Below are positions 43,701 to 54,007 of a stretch of 64,000 bases of DNA, piece by piece. The position numbers were made by a program, and so were the translations under genes. The stretch comes from Romanomermis culicivorax (lineage: Eukaryota > Nematoda > Enoplea > Mermithida > Mermithidae): NCBI GenBank assembly GCA_963922205.1, contig CAWUHX010000273.1:408631-472630 (forward strand), given 5' to 3'. Numbering within the stretch: position 1 is the first letter of the stretch; each line of letters begins with the position of its first letter. The notes under the pieces were generated by a model. That model saw nothing but the letters and a program-made list of their open reading frames with translations. It was not told the origin of the DNA and did not search any database.

Positions 43701-46700
43701 TATATGAAAAAGCGCCACTGATCGCTGCCAAAGTCAAATAAAAAGGTCCTCCAAAGAAAGAAAGATCCTCCGCATCTAAAGAAAAAACCACTCGTTCCTG
43801 AAGAGAGAAAATTCGAATCGCTCGAGGTGATTTGCGTCAAAAGGAGAGGAGTGTAATAGGGCGCTGGTGGACTACAGTAAGCTCATCAGCTTCCGAAAGT
43901 GATTCACAAGAATGCATCCTTTCGGAGCACAAAGTTGTTCAAAGTTGTCCGAAGATTCACAACATCGAAGATTACACTCCCGGCAAGTTTGTGATAAAGT
44001 TAGTTGTTGCTTTGTTTGTCTTAGTGAGCAGTCAGTTTTGTGAGAGGCTCTGAGCATTGCTAGTAAATTGAAAACCCAGCGTGTGATCTAGGTTGAGTCA
44101 AACTATTTGGAAAATAGTTTAAGTAAATGGGTATAACTCCTAATTGGGTAAGTCAGTGCAGTCCGAGTTTCGGCATCCGAAAACCTTTGACGATCTGAGC
44201 GAAGATCCCTGGATAAATTGACATAGCACTCTCTACGAGCCCATCAATCTCTTGCGTAGGATTATCATTGCGTTAAATTCGTCTAACACTCTGAGTGTTC
44301 CATCTACAGTTTTCCGCACGCTCTTCTACATTCCATATGTCTTATTAAAACATGCGATAAATTGTCTAGTTATTTTTCCTATACGACATAAGCTTAAACT
44401 TGAAAGTAAGCGTCAGCCTGAACCAGAGCCCAAGCCTGATTGTGTACGCCTAAACCTGAGTTTCAGCCTAAGCCTAAACTTGAGCACAGTGCATCTAAAT
44501 CTTGTTGATTCCTTTTCTACATCAAATTCCCTGAAAATTTCGTCAAAATTATCTAATTTCCGCCAGCATCGTGTGCCTTGAAGAATCAGTACCACTCACT
44601 GCACAACTAAGCACTGTTGAGTGAGAGCTGTTAGTAAGTTGATTGGTTGGAATAAATTTTATCAATTTGATTGGTTGGAAAAATATAGTTTACTGCTTCC
44701 TAGCCATAAGTCTAAGCCTAAACCTAAGCCTTAGGTCAAGACTATGCCAGAAAATCTGTCGAAAAACTGCAAAAATCGATAAATTTTCTGATCGTTTGTA
44801 CCAGTACAAATGGGTCGAGTACAAAAAAAAGAATGATTGGAAGCAGATTTTGAAAATAAAAGCACAACTTTTGAAATTTAAAAACGTTATTTTTTAAAAA
44901 CAAGAACTACTGTATTTTTTGTTTACGTATGAAAAATTGTTAAACTAATCATCTTTTGAATCTTTCCGAATAATTTGAATTTATTACTTTCCAAAAGGTT
45001 TTTGATATAGTGGCTTTTCGAGTTTCGATGTGAAATATACAGATTCGTTTTTCAATACTAATGTTATGTATAGGTGTAGTGTACTACGTTAAGAATAGAA
45101 GTACGTGTTTATTTACTCTTTATTATGTGTTTATATAAAAGTACCGGCACCGCCTGGAAAAACGGTACCGGAACCTCACTAGAAAGTACAAATCATTCAT
45201 ATCTTGGCAACTTTCCTGAACACTTTTCGGAAGGAGGCACAGTTATGGAGAAAACGGAGGATTGTCTAATCCCGAAAATTACAGCATAGACTCCTGCGCA
45301 ACGCGCAAGAAAATTGTAACTTCGACAAAATGTCTACAAACATACAACAAAAATCTTCGAACAGAGCCAAAAAGGTTTGTCTCCTACAAAAACCGGTGGT
45401 TCTGTTAGGCAGTCAATTTTTCCACTTTCATTCATCAAAATCATTCATGCAGCAGATACATTTCCAAACCTGTGCAAATCATAAACATATTTTTCTCATG
45501 CTGACGTCGCACTCTCAAAACATAGCCAATAGCAGTCCTTCTGAAGAAAATGTATACTCATGGCCGTGCGCAAGGGGGGGCGGGGGGCGGCCGCCCCCCC
45601 CCCATTGAGGCAGTAACTCTAAACCGAAAAGATGCGTTTTGGTGGACTTTAAAAGGTCAAAATCTCAAAATTTTCCGGCGCTTCGCGCCGGTCATGGGTA
45701 TGATTATAACTATATTCTATCAGGCGCGGCCGTTAGCATATCTACTTTGACTTACTAATTAATGCTCAACAGTTTCTATCAATCAAGTTAGATCGTTTCA
45801 TTTTCTAATCCTTTACAGTCAATTATGTCGCCGAAAAAAGAGATTTTTCATCATGTCTCTCGATTTTTTCCCTCGATGATTGGAATTTTTTAGACGTTTG
45901 CAATCTGAACTTTTGCGTTTATTGAAGGTGGAAATTGAAGACATTACTCTAGGACGCGATTTCAAAACATTTGTTCACGAATTATCTGTTGGAGAGATTT
46001 ATTTTTCAGCGTTTTAGAATACAAAAACCCAAAAATTTTTCCGGCGCTTGGCGCCGGAATGGAAGGCAAATTACGCTTCATCAGTCTGATTTTAATTTAT
46101 TTCCCAACGTTATGAAGGTTCATTTTCCAGCGTTTTAGAAAGTGAAAATCAAAAAATTTTTCCGGCGCTCCGCGCCGGACCATTCTATAGAACACCAATA
46201 TATTCTTCATGAGCTCATTTTGACTAACATAACCAAAATTTTCTCAATTTTTTCCTCATTTCAGATTTCTGACTACAAATACAACAAAATGCTTGGGTTG
46301 CTCCTAAAATGCATAAAAAAGCAACCGTGGCCACATTATAAGCGTTTTTAAAAATGTGGAAAATTTTTGGAAAATGAGGAAAAAAATTTTGGTTCCGGTT
46401 CTCATGTGGAAAAAATCATCGAGGAAAAAAAACGATGATGCACACAGTATATCCGCGTAAGATCAACATTTCTGGGGCTATTCAGTGAAAAAATCTAGTC
46501 CGCCCTCCCCCCATGAAAAAATCCTGCGCACGGCCCTGTGTATACTTATTCATCTCCTTCAAATTGGCTTACCTATTATCACACTTCCCAAAATTTTGTG
46601 TACCAGTTTTTTTGTACCGTTTCACTCGACCAGCAAATCATTGTTACCGGGGTGGTAAATTAATTTTCAAACCTAAGACCGGGGTACTACCCCTTTACCT

Positions 46701-47193
46701 TCATGTAGGATGATCGGATGAAGAGGTCCATAAAACTGGAGGAAAAAATGAAGAAGAGCATTAAAATGAATTACAAAAGTTACTACTTACTACCATTGTT
46801 AACTAAATCAAATAAGGAGGCCTCTAGGCATTATACGCAAGAAATGCCAACTTTATATGTACCTACTTATATTTTTATGACCTCCAACCAATCTTAAAAG
46901 TCGAATTTCGTTCAAAGTTGAATCTTTCAATTCTCTAGCTTGTTCTTCGTTACTTCTTTCGGTCGTGATGTCCAAAATTTTAACAGCATATTCCGTACCG
47001 CTCTCCTTTTCGATGCAACGACGGACCGTACTACTCATTCCTCTGAAAAACGGTAAGAATCATTTCAAAAAGTTTTTGATGAATGGAGACATGTTACATA
47101 CTTCCCGAGAACTTCTTTTGAATCGTAGTGCGCGTAAAAACCGGATTTTGATTCTTCGTCATTTTCCTCGCCTTCTGTCTCGTCTCTGGCCAT
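34760..47193 (-). CDS. PHKG: Phosphorylase b kinase gamma catalytic subunit, complete
   Basis: Eleven exons: 47102-47193, 46867-47042, 36954-37008, 36830-36895, 36708-36780, 36382-36472, 36202-36322, 36009-36132, 35560-35646, 35445-35498, 34760-34993. Phases agree at every junction and the sum is 391 codons with the stop, close to vertebrate PHKG (about 390-405 residues). Kinase motifs: glycine loop [20 protein letters not shown] (catalytic Lys), IVHRDLK (catalytic Asp), [28 protein letters not shown]. The C-terminus holds the regulatory region [16 protein letters not shown] and [10 protein letters not shown], which bind calmodulin in vertebrates. The protein phosphorylates and activates glycogen phosphorylase as part of a complex with alpha, beta and calmodulin subunits. 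The activation loop lacks a phosphorylatable residue (ERL..ELVGTP), as in the constitutively active family. Intron 2 is 9858 bp; the others are mostly 50-450 bp. Confidence 0.96.
35140..35247. repeat. Short MITE remnant in a kinase intron
   Basis: Ends TTACATGTATG, the right terminus of the CATACATGTAA family, with G/C-run flanks; the left end (TTCATGTACGG) is imperfect. It sits in the last intron of the kinase gene. Confidence 0.4.
38123..39004. repeat. hAT-like non-autonomous element
   Basis: Termini CAAGGCCGTATTTAGGGG and CTGGCTACGACCCTG are imperfect inverse repeats. Flanks CTATGGTG (38115-38122) and CCATGGTG (39005-39012) match at 7 of 8 bases. The interior has two partial tandem units with GGCGCnnnGCGCCGG hairpins, related to the repeat at 45559-46538. 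No transposase. Confidence 0.78.
39514..40048 (+). repeat. 5' LTR of element C
   Basis: Aligns with 43852-44388 with scattered substitutions (GGGCGCCGATGG against GGGCGCTGGTGG and so on). Contains CTACAGTAAGCTC and the repeated word AAAGTTGTTCAAAGTTGTCC. Confidence 0.92.
40440..42260 (+). pseudogene. Element C gag with zinc knuckle
   Basis: Several stops, but the frame is readable: [28 protein letters not shown], a capsid-like stretch ([34 protein letters not shown]) and an Arg/Asp/Gln-rich linker. Then comes [14 protein letters not shown] (about 41688-41730), a CX2-3H-type zinc knuckle of the Gypsy gag kind, followed by a Gln/Asn-rich tail. Confidence 0.75.
42280..43116 (+). pseudogene. Element C protease remnant and unassigned tail
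   Basis: [13 protein letters not shown] near 42328 matches a retropepsin active site but with Ser for Gly, which should inactivate it. A frame at 42778-43116 follows with no recognisable domain. Sequence to 43851 is non-coding with the repeated word AAAGACTC. Confidence 0.6.
43852..44388 (+). repeat. 3' LTR of element C
   Basis: Partner of 39514-40048; preceded directly by the polypurine tract and followed by TAAG. Confidence 0.92.
44393..44735. repeat. Degenerate GCCTAA/TTAGGC-like tract
   Basis: Repeated CCTAAACCT, GCCTAAGCCTAAAC and CTAAGCCTAAACC words in two clusters (44395-44490 and 44700-44735). TTAGGC is the nematode telomere unit; here the tract is short, irregular and interstitial. 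Confidence 0.4.
45559..46538. repeat. hAT-like non-autonomous element with 8-bp duplication
   Basis: Termini CATGGCCGTGCGCA and TGCGCACGGCCCTG, flanked by exact TGTATACT (45551-45558 and 46539-46546). G- and C-runs lie just inside both ends. Three CGGCGCnnnGCGCCGG hairpins punctuate the interior. Truncated relatives lie at 23628-24445 and 58860-59020. Confidence 0.88.
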
Positions 47194-47652
47194 TATTTAT
47201 TTAAAAACTGAAAGAAAATGCTTGAAACATGTAAAACGCATGTATTCTAATAATATAGTCTAGTCTACATAGAATAGTACTTTTCAAATAGTCGATTATG
47301 AAGGATCAGCATAAAACTATGAATTTAGCTACTTTTCGATAAAACGAAATCATTCTGAATTATTTTCCAACATTTTCGTAAGCATGACATCCTTCTGTTA
47401 CAAAAAATCAGTGGATAAAATTTTTTTATTTCAGACAGTCAACAATATAAGAAACAGCTGGGACTTGGTAGCCCACGAACGACACACATTTTACAAGAGG
47501 AACTTTCCATCGAGCAGGGGGGGTGAGGAGTGAGTGAGCGAAAAAATGAAAAAAAGCTTCACGAGCATGTTTTTCGTACAAAATATGTATAAAAAACCAT
47601 CAAAAAACCGTCTCCGAAAAAGTTCAGGGGGTATTTTACCATTTTTTCGAGG
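47194..47652. other. Upstream region of the kinase gene, no feature seen
   Basis: AT-rich; the promoter should lie here but I see no convincing motif. A G-run at 47517-47523 is the only compositional mark. Confidence 0.3.
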
Positions 47653-49211
47653 TACAAGTACAGGACAAATTTGTTGCAGCACCAGTAATCTTTTGGTGAA
47701 TGTCTTGGCGATATACTGGGTCTTTACTGGTAGAAATTTCGAGATGAAATAGTGCATTACTGGTGGATTACTGGTAACATACTTCAATAAAATACACGCA
47801 TACTATTTTATGCAAGTAATCTATACAATGTCCGTAGTTTTGGCCTTCAGTCTGCTTTGCGTTTTTCTCCTTAACAAAAATACGGGCGTCTGCCATCCTC
47901 ATCAATATAAATGAAGCAAAAAAAGAGAAATGGCGTTTTATTGTGGGCGTTCTGCCACTTAGCATTCAAGCCACTGTACAATTTTAGTGAAATTAAACTG
48001 ACACTGCATGCATCAATGTAGTGTTTTCATCTATGTCTTGATTTATCCACCACTCATTTGTTTGTATTTATCCGTTTTTATTTTGAATTGATAACTTTCC
48101 CAAAAGCAATCAAAATGTACATTTTTTAAATTCTACTATTACCGTATTACTTGAACTGACTTGTTTACACTTTACATTAAAAATAATAACTAAAACAGTA
48201 TTGGTGCCTGAAGTTACAGAAAACTTCCATAAACAAAGACTGTATCGGTCTCAGTTGCTCAAATGTGTTTGTGACCAAATCGAGACACACATCAGAAATT
48301 AAGTACATGCTAATCGCTATTGTTTATACACATGAACATGATCGAACATCAATCTTTAAGTATATTTATTCAGAATATTTGGGTTGAAAACTAGAAAAAA
48401 TAATGATTTTTTTACATTTAAAAATAGATCACATCTCAGTATGCTTCAAATTTTAATGCACACCTATAATCGTCTTTTTGATGAAAGCTAAAAATAACTT
48501 TCGGTATGGTTCTCAAAAGGAACCATAAGCATAACGAACTATAAGATATTTTGTCAAAATACTCTTCACTTGGATTGTCATTTGTCTGAACACAGCCTGC
48601 TCAATGTTCACCTTTCCCAAGTAGGAAACCAAAAAGAATTTAAAAAGAAAACAAAAGTTACACAAAAACTGCACAAATTCCTTCTATCTGAAAATTTATG
48701 GTCATAATATTTCCGATTTGATGACATTATAGTATGCATCTTGAAACGCGTCTAAACTAAAACCTACAAAGCAAGTATCGGTCCACATTAACTAGAAGTA
48801 TTCAGTAGCTGAAATGCTCTGTGGCTGAAACGGTCACAATAAAAACCCATTCCTCCTTTCTGGTCTTTTTTCGTTACAAAACTTTTAGGCGAGAAAACAA
48901 CTAAATGCTTTTCAATTCATTAATATTCATTAGGATGGCTAACGCCCGTATTTTTGTTAAGGAGAAAAACGCGAAGCAGACTGAAGGCCATAACTACGGA
49001 CATTGTATTGATTACTTGCATATAAATAGTATGCGAGTATTTTATTGAAGTATGTTACCAGTAATGCGTCATGGCCGCCAAACTTATCAACTAGTAAAGC
49101 ACCAGTAATCCACTATTTCATCTCGAAATTTCTACCAGTAAAGACCCAGTATACCGCCAAGACATCCACCAAAAGATTACTGGTGCTGCAACGAATTTGT
49201 CCCGTACTGTA
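47653..49211. repeat. Non-autonomous element with about 270-bp terminal inverted repeats
   Basis: Sequence from about 47653 to 47907 recurs inverted at about 48930-49211. Shared blocks are GCAGCACCAGTAATCTTTTGG, CATCTCGAAATTTCTACCAG and its inverse, TAACAAAAATACGGGCGT and GTCTGCTT. The 1.0 kb between the arms has no open frame. Arm length suggests a Mutator- or Maverick-like derivative; no clean target duplication is visible. Confidence 0.75.
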
Positions 49212-51184
49212 TAGCGTTTAGCCCCATACCACCTATGTACTGTATGATGTACGACCGTGGTTAACCATTACTGCAATTCCACATCATTATATATTAGCTA
49301 TAGAAAGTTTGTAATCAAAATGTTTCGAAAGTACACTTGAAAAGAAAAGAATCTTTTTTATTCTCAACATGTGTTTTTTAAAAGCCAAAATATCTATTTT
49401 TTTGTCTGCTCACAAATTTTATCCAGTTTTAACTCGTTTTTTGTTAACCCTGCACAGTTGCTACTCTAAGCAGATTACTTTGCACAGTTACATAGAAAGG
49501 TGCCCGTCGAAAAATTATAGGAATACAGGTCAATTAGAACAACATAAAAATGACTACAGTTAATCGCCTGAAATTATCTTAATTTGAAAAGTCTGTTCCG
49601 CCTAGATCGGTCAGCTAGCATTTCAAGAAAATTTCAGGCGATAGGGAATTAGAGTAGCAGCATTTTTTCCGCATAAAAGTCAATATTCGCTTAGCTACTA
49701 CGGTATTGCAATTATTGGAATTTTGACATTTTTTGGCATTTTTCGGTCTTTATACGTGTTTGGAGATATTATAGCTCAATAAAACGTGACCCTGTTGCCG
49801 AATGTTCATTGAATGCAGAAGACCACGCAGCTGTATATGCAGGTATGAACATTTTTCATGATCTCTACAATAATTACAATCTTTTAAAGTGTCAAAAAGA
49901 AAGATGAAATACGGAAAAAGTCCTTTTGAGCCTTTTTTGTGCACCTTTCCATAAGATGCCGCAGAATTTTTTCTTCATTCCTGTATACACTAATGTCCAA
50001 CATATTCCGTTAAAATTTCAATCAGAATGGCGTAGCGTTTTGAGAGCTGTAGGTGTGTGCACATTTTGAAGGATGATATAAATATGCTGATTAATCATAC
50101 TAAATACACAATTAACGAAACACAGGAAACATTGAGGATGTTCAGATTAGACAAATAAAACGAAAAGACTTGGTCGGTGGCATACATGCACATGGGCGGG
50201 GATGGTGGGTCTGGACCCCACAGATATTGATTGACCCTCAGTAGCAGAATACCCCATAGGGAGGGGTATGAGGGGGATTACCCCTGCCTAAAGTCCTAAA
50301 AATTGATCACTAGTTGCCTAATTTTGAGACAAAATGACGTGTTTGGTGGGCATTTAGCTATACTACCCCGGCAAATTTTCAACTTTACCCCTACCTGAAA
50401 AATCTGACCTTGGGGACCTCTGCTCAGTAGATTTCTGCTGACCTGCGGCTGATTTGATCCGCAGCATTGATAAAGAAGAATAAGAAAAATGGAAAAAAAG
50501 AAGAAAAAGACGTCTTAAGAATAAAAATGATGCTGTAGTTAAACTATTTTTCTAAACAACATAGCATACTTGATTCAAAAGGAGTATTATTAAAACCTTA
50601 AAAAGTGCTCACTAAGCGAATAGTTTCACACATTTCACTAATTTAGATGGAAGAATATGCTGCTTGGATGTAAAAAGACTTTTCCTTTTGTTATCAAGAA
50701 AGACAAAACATTCTCTCCGCGCCCTGCACTGGCCGATCTCCAGCAGAATTTAGCTGCTGTGAATGTATGTTTTTTATAATTTTATAATTTTAGTTTGACC
50801 GACTGAAAATTCATTAAATTCACTGAGAGGTCAAACCTTCTGTCTGGGAAATAAAAGGTAGAAAGATTCATTTTCCAGCATTCTAGAATATTGCAAGTTG
50901 GAAAAAATTTTCAGCGCTAGGCGCCGAACTTATTTCTCTAGTCTAGTCATATTAATCTTTTCATTTTCTCTCCAAAACTCAGAAAATGGGGTTTTAAATG
51001 CCTTCAATCGACGCGGATCGAATGAAATACAAGAAAACTAATTTGCGATGGGTTTTCCGCTAAATTCAAGCAAATTTATCGATTTTAGAGTGAGCAACTA
51101 AAAGTTTATCTGTGCAACCAAAATTTTTCCCCAAGTTGCACATTGCAACCTGGCCCGTGCAAAAAAACCCTGCTTACAGGTATG
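49212..51184. other. Intergenic stretch, no gene seen
   Basis: AT-rich. A GGCGCTAGGCGCC-like hairpin lies at about 50920 within a scrap of the dispersed GCGCC repeat family. TTACAGGTATG at about 51175-51185, the right terminus of the CATACCTGTAA MITEs, abuts the LINE fragment. Confidence 0.4.
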
Positions 51185-52320
51185 CTGCATGACCCTTTGA
51201 AATCTATTCTTAAGAAAATTTGATATCCAGCTTAAAAGGGGACCAGAGAGACCATATTTAAAAAGTTAGAGAAGGAGCTTAGAATGGGAAACTGAGTCAA
51301 AGGCCTTGGCAAAGTCAATGTACAATATGTCTAAGGAGTGTCTTTTATCCAACTGATTTAACCATGAGTTTTTACACTTGAGTAACTGTAGTTCGCAGGA
51401 TCTATGTTTTAGGAAACCAAACTGTTGATCTGCTAAAAGGTTATGCTGATGAAGGAAACTTAAAATTTTATTATTAATAATTTTTTCCATAATTTTGCAT
51501 GGGACTGAACATATGGAAACAGGACGATAATTTTCAACCAGGGCTGGGTCACTTTTTTTGAAAATAGGAACATAAGTTGCAAAATTCCATAACTTAGGAA
51601 GGTGGCTCGTCTGGAAAGAAACTTCAAAAATTGATGAAAGTGGTTGGGCCAAATGTGTGGCAAGTTTTTTAATCAAAAAAGCACAAAGATTGTCGGGTCC
51701 CAGTGCTGTGGATGGCTTGATGCTTTTTATGGCTGCTAAAACGATTGGAATGGTGAAAGATATTGATGATAGAACAACGTTTGATTGGTTTTTGAACTCA
51801 TGCAAAGTTTCATTATCCAGTGTAAAATCAGGTGCAAAATAATCATTAAAAAGTTCACATTTCACATTATTATCTATGATATTAGAATCTCGATGTACTA
51901 GAGGGGGTAGGTCTCTAGTAGAGCGCAGGCGTGAGTTTACAAAGGTATAGAAGGCCTTTGAGTCATTTTTTGCAATAATTTGATTTTCTCCAGCTAGTTG
52001 TTGTTTAAACACTTCTGATTGATATTGTTTACATAAAAAATGATAAGCTTGCTTTTTAGCAAGATTTTTGCATCTTCGATATTTTTTCCATAATATAAGC
52101 TTTTTGGATAGCAAATGCTGAATATTTTTATTATATTTGGATCTGACAGGTTTTCGCTTGACTAATGGAATATATTTATCAATCAGAGGAGTTAAAACAT
52201 CAAGAAGAACTTGATACATTTCTTCAGAATTAATACATGGAGAAAAAAGGTCAGGCCAAGAAACTAGTGATAACTCAGCTTCAATTGCCTCGTAACAATT
52301 GAAGACAATTGATGATTATG
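51185..52320 (-). pseudogene. Non-LTR (jockey/CR1-like) reverse transcriptase fragment
   Basis: A frame from 52219 to 51266, extended by readable sequence on both sides. It has LWKKYRRCKNLAKKQAY and KAFYTFVNSRLRSTRDLPPL of the linker, then RT motifs STALGPDNLCAFLIKKL, VENYRPVSICSVPCKIMEK, QQFGFLKHRSCELQLL and LYIDFAKAFDSVSH. It stops (TAG/TAA) just after and is cut before the YADD motif by MITE-like sequence. The endonuclease is missing at the 5' side, as in typical 5'-truncated LINE copies. Inactive. Confidence 0.9.
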
Positions 52321-53367
52321 CAAGATTCCCTATCGTACGCTGAAATTGGTTGCTTCTTTGCTGAGATATATGTAATTAACCAAAATATTATTCATTTCGC
52401 TATTACTGTAGCAACGGCATAATGAATTTTAATTTCTCCGCTGCTGAATTTACGTGTTACAGATATGAGTCTTTTTTGACCAATTTTTTCTAATTTTATC
52501 AGGTCTGGGGGGGTTAGGTAGATGGTTGACCAAGTTGGGGAGTCCCCCCGAACCCCTCCTAATTACAGGTATGATTAAAGTTAAAAGACCGGCGCCAAGC
52601 GCTGGAAAATTTTGAGTTTTGGACGTCCTAAAATGCACCAAAATGCATCTCTTCAATATGAAAATCCCAAATTTTTCTACCACATTTGTGGGCTAAATTT
52701 TACAAGTGGGTTCCCGGCCGGGAACCCACTTGTGAAATTTAGCCCCAAGGGTTTCGAAATGATGTTTGAATATTTTTTAGGTCCCGCTGTGGATGCTGGT
52801 AGCTTGGGTGGGCAGAAATCGAGGCGATTCGGGTGGACATTTTGCACGAAAAATCGATAGAAAATGTGCCGTTATGATAAGATACAGTAATCATATTCGT
52901 TTCATTATAAATAGTAATTCAGTGTAAACATGTGGGCAGATAATAAAAAAACAATGATGCGAACAATCTGGATTTGTAGGAGTGTAAGTTGAGAGTAAGA
53001 GAATCGTGTGATGAAGTGTGACATTGGAGAGCAGGTTTATATGATGCAGTTGGAGGGAGCAGTATTTATTTGACATGTGTACTGTTGATTGATTGATGAC
53101 CAGCTGTCAATTGTGGTCAGCTGGTAATAAAGGATATTATTGTCGACGCCATTATTTATTTGTTTGGACGACGGTTTAAAGGATGGAATGACCGGAATGG
53201 CCGGAAAAATGGATTAGTGAGTAGACTGTCTTTAATATTTTCCTTAGGCTTAGGCTTAGGGTACAGCAGCTGCGCCCGAAGGGCGCAGCGCTGTAGGGGC
53301 TCTTCCAAATGAGGTTGTTCATTAAAATAGTATCGATTGTCTAAAGGAATGTAGTGTTGATACTTTG
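52321..53367. other. Intergenic stretch with a large palindrome and telomere-like words
   Basis: Contains a truncated CATACCTGTAA-family MITE ending at about 52573, a GGCGCCAAGCGC hairpin repeat, the palindrome at 52690-52745, CTTAGGCTTAGGCTTAGGG (53243-53261) and a perfect GCTGCGCCC/GGGCGCAGC hairpin just beyond. No gene. Confidence 0.5.
52690..52745. repeat. 56-bp near-perfect palindrome
   Basis: Two 28-nt arms centred on CCCGGCCGGG, GGGCTAAATTTTACAAGTGG paired with its inverse with a single mismatch. The centre contains no spacer. Confidence 0.9.
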
Positions 53368-53445
53368 TGGTGAAATTGTGTAGTGGTAAGTGCATTAAGT
53401 CGATAGGCTGGTGGACCAGGTTCGATTCTTGGAGTAGGTAGGATT
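53368..53445 (+). repeat. tRNA-like sequence (SINE or tRNA pseudogene)
   Basis: Box A-like TGTAGTGGTAAGTGC and box B GGTTCGATTC inside a pairable T arm (CCAGG/CTTGG). No proper acceptor stem. Confidence 0.45.
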
Positions 53446-54007
53446 TTTCTGTAATCTGAAGGGGAATGTGACATGTGTGCAGATTTTATGCAAATGAGTT
53501 CCTAGATGCCACGAGCGGTTGGATTTTCCACCTGATCTGGATAGCTGGCATCATGAGGAGTCCGAAAATGCTAGTTTGACCCACATTTGGGTAGGGAACC
53601 GACTTGTAAAAAAATTCCCATTTGTGGAAAGACCTCAAAAATTTTTCCCACATTCCAGATTTTTTTTCCACATTATATTGCGAATGTGAAAAAAACAGTG
53701 GTGCACGACTCAAAATTCGGTCGGTGTCAGTGTTTTTTTGTGCCAAAACATGGTTTTTGGCACAAAAAAATTTGGAATGGCACAAAAAATTTTGGGCGTT
53801 TGTGCCAATTGGCACAAATTTTTTGACCAGTCGAATGCCAAATTTCTTTGATCTTTAGTCATTTTAGGGGCTGAAAACGCAAAATTTTCTCGGCGCTAGG
53901 CGCCGAGTCAATTGCTTAAGTGAGAAATCTGAAAGAATTTTATTCGAATAGTAGATTTGTATGATCGCAACAAACTTTGAGATTGTCAATGATTGAAAAA
54001 TGAATTA
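53446..54007. other. Repeat-like flank with GTGCCAAT/ATTGGCAC words
   Basis: Repeated TTTGGCACAAAAAA and GTGCCAATTGGCACAAA, also found at 56620-56690 on the other side of the pogo-like element. This suggests the element inserted into an older palindromic repeat. No gene. Confidence 0.4.

Larger units (their letters stand above)
39514..44388 (+). mobile_element. Element C: Gypsy derivative lacking reverse transcriptase and integrase
   Basis: LTRs at 39514-40048 and 43852-44388 (535 and 537 bp, TGTAATAG...CGACA), with an exact TAAG duplication (39510-39513 and 44389-44392). A primer-binding-like TGGTGACCATACC follows the 5' LTR, and the polypurine tract AAAAGGAGAGGAG abuts the 3' LTR. The interior has gag, a zinc knuckle and a protease remnant, all with many stops. 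No RT, RNase H or integrase fits in the remaining 1.3 kb. Confidence 0.92.
38098..45181. repeat. Possible outer TIR element split by later insertions
   Basis: The left side reads TAGTGATGCGTCCGGTAC and, after the inserted MITE, GGTACCGGTGCCGGTACC. The right side is the imperfect inverse (GTACCGGCACCGCC ... GGTACCGGAACCTCACTA). These look like two ends of one old element, later invaded by the MITE and the Gypsy derivative. No clear target duplication. Confidence 0.35.
37009..46866. other. Intron 2 of the kinase gene, filled with transposons
   Basis: Runs from GTAGGT (minus) at 46866 to TTTTTTCAG ending at 37009. It holds a hAT MITE (38123-39004), a Gypsy derivative (39514-44388) in opposite orientation to the gene, a second hAT-like repeat (45559-46538) and a GCCTAA-rich tract. 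The stretches 37009-38090 and 46547-46866 show no element or gene; a short minus-strand frame at 37360-37629 has no recognisable family. Confidence 0.9.
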
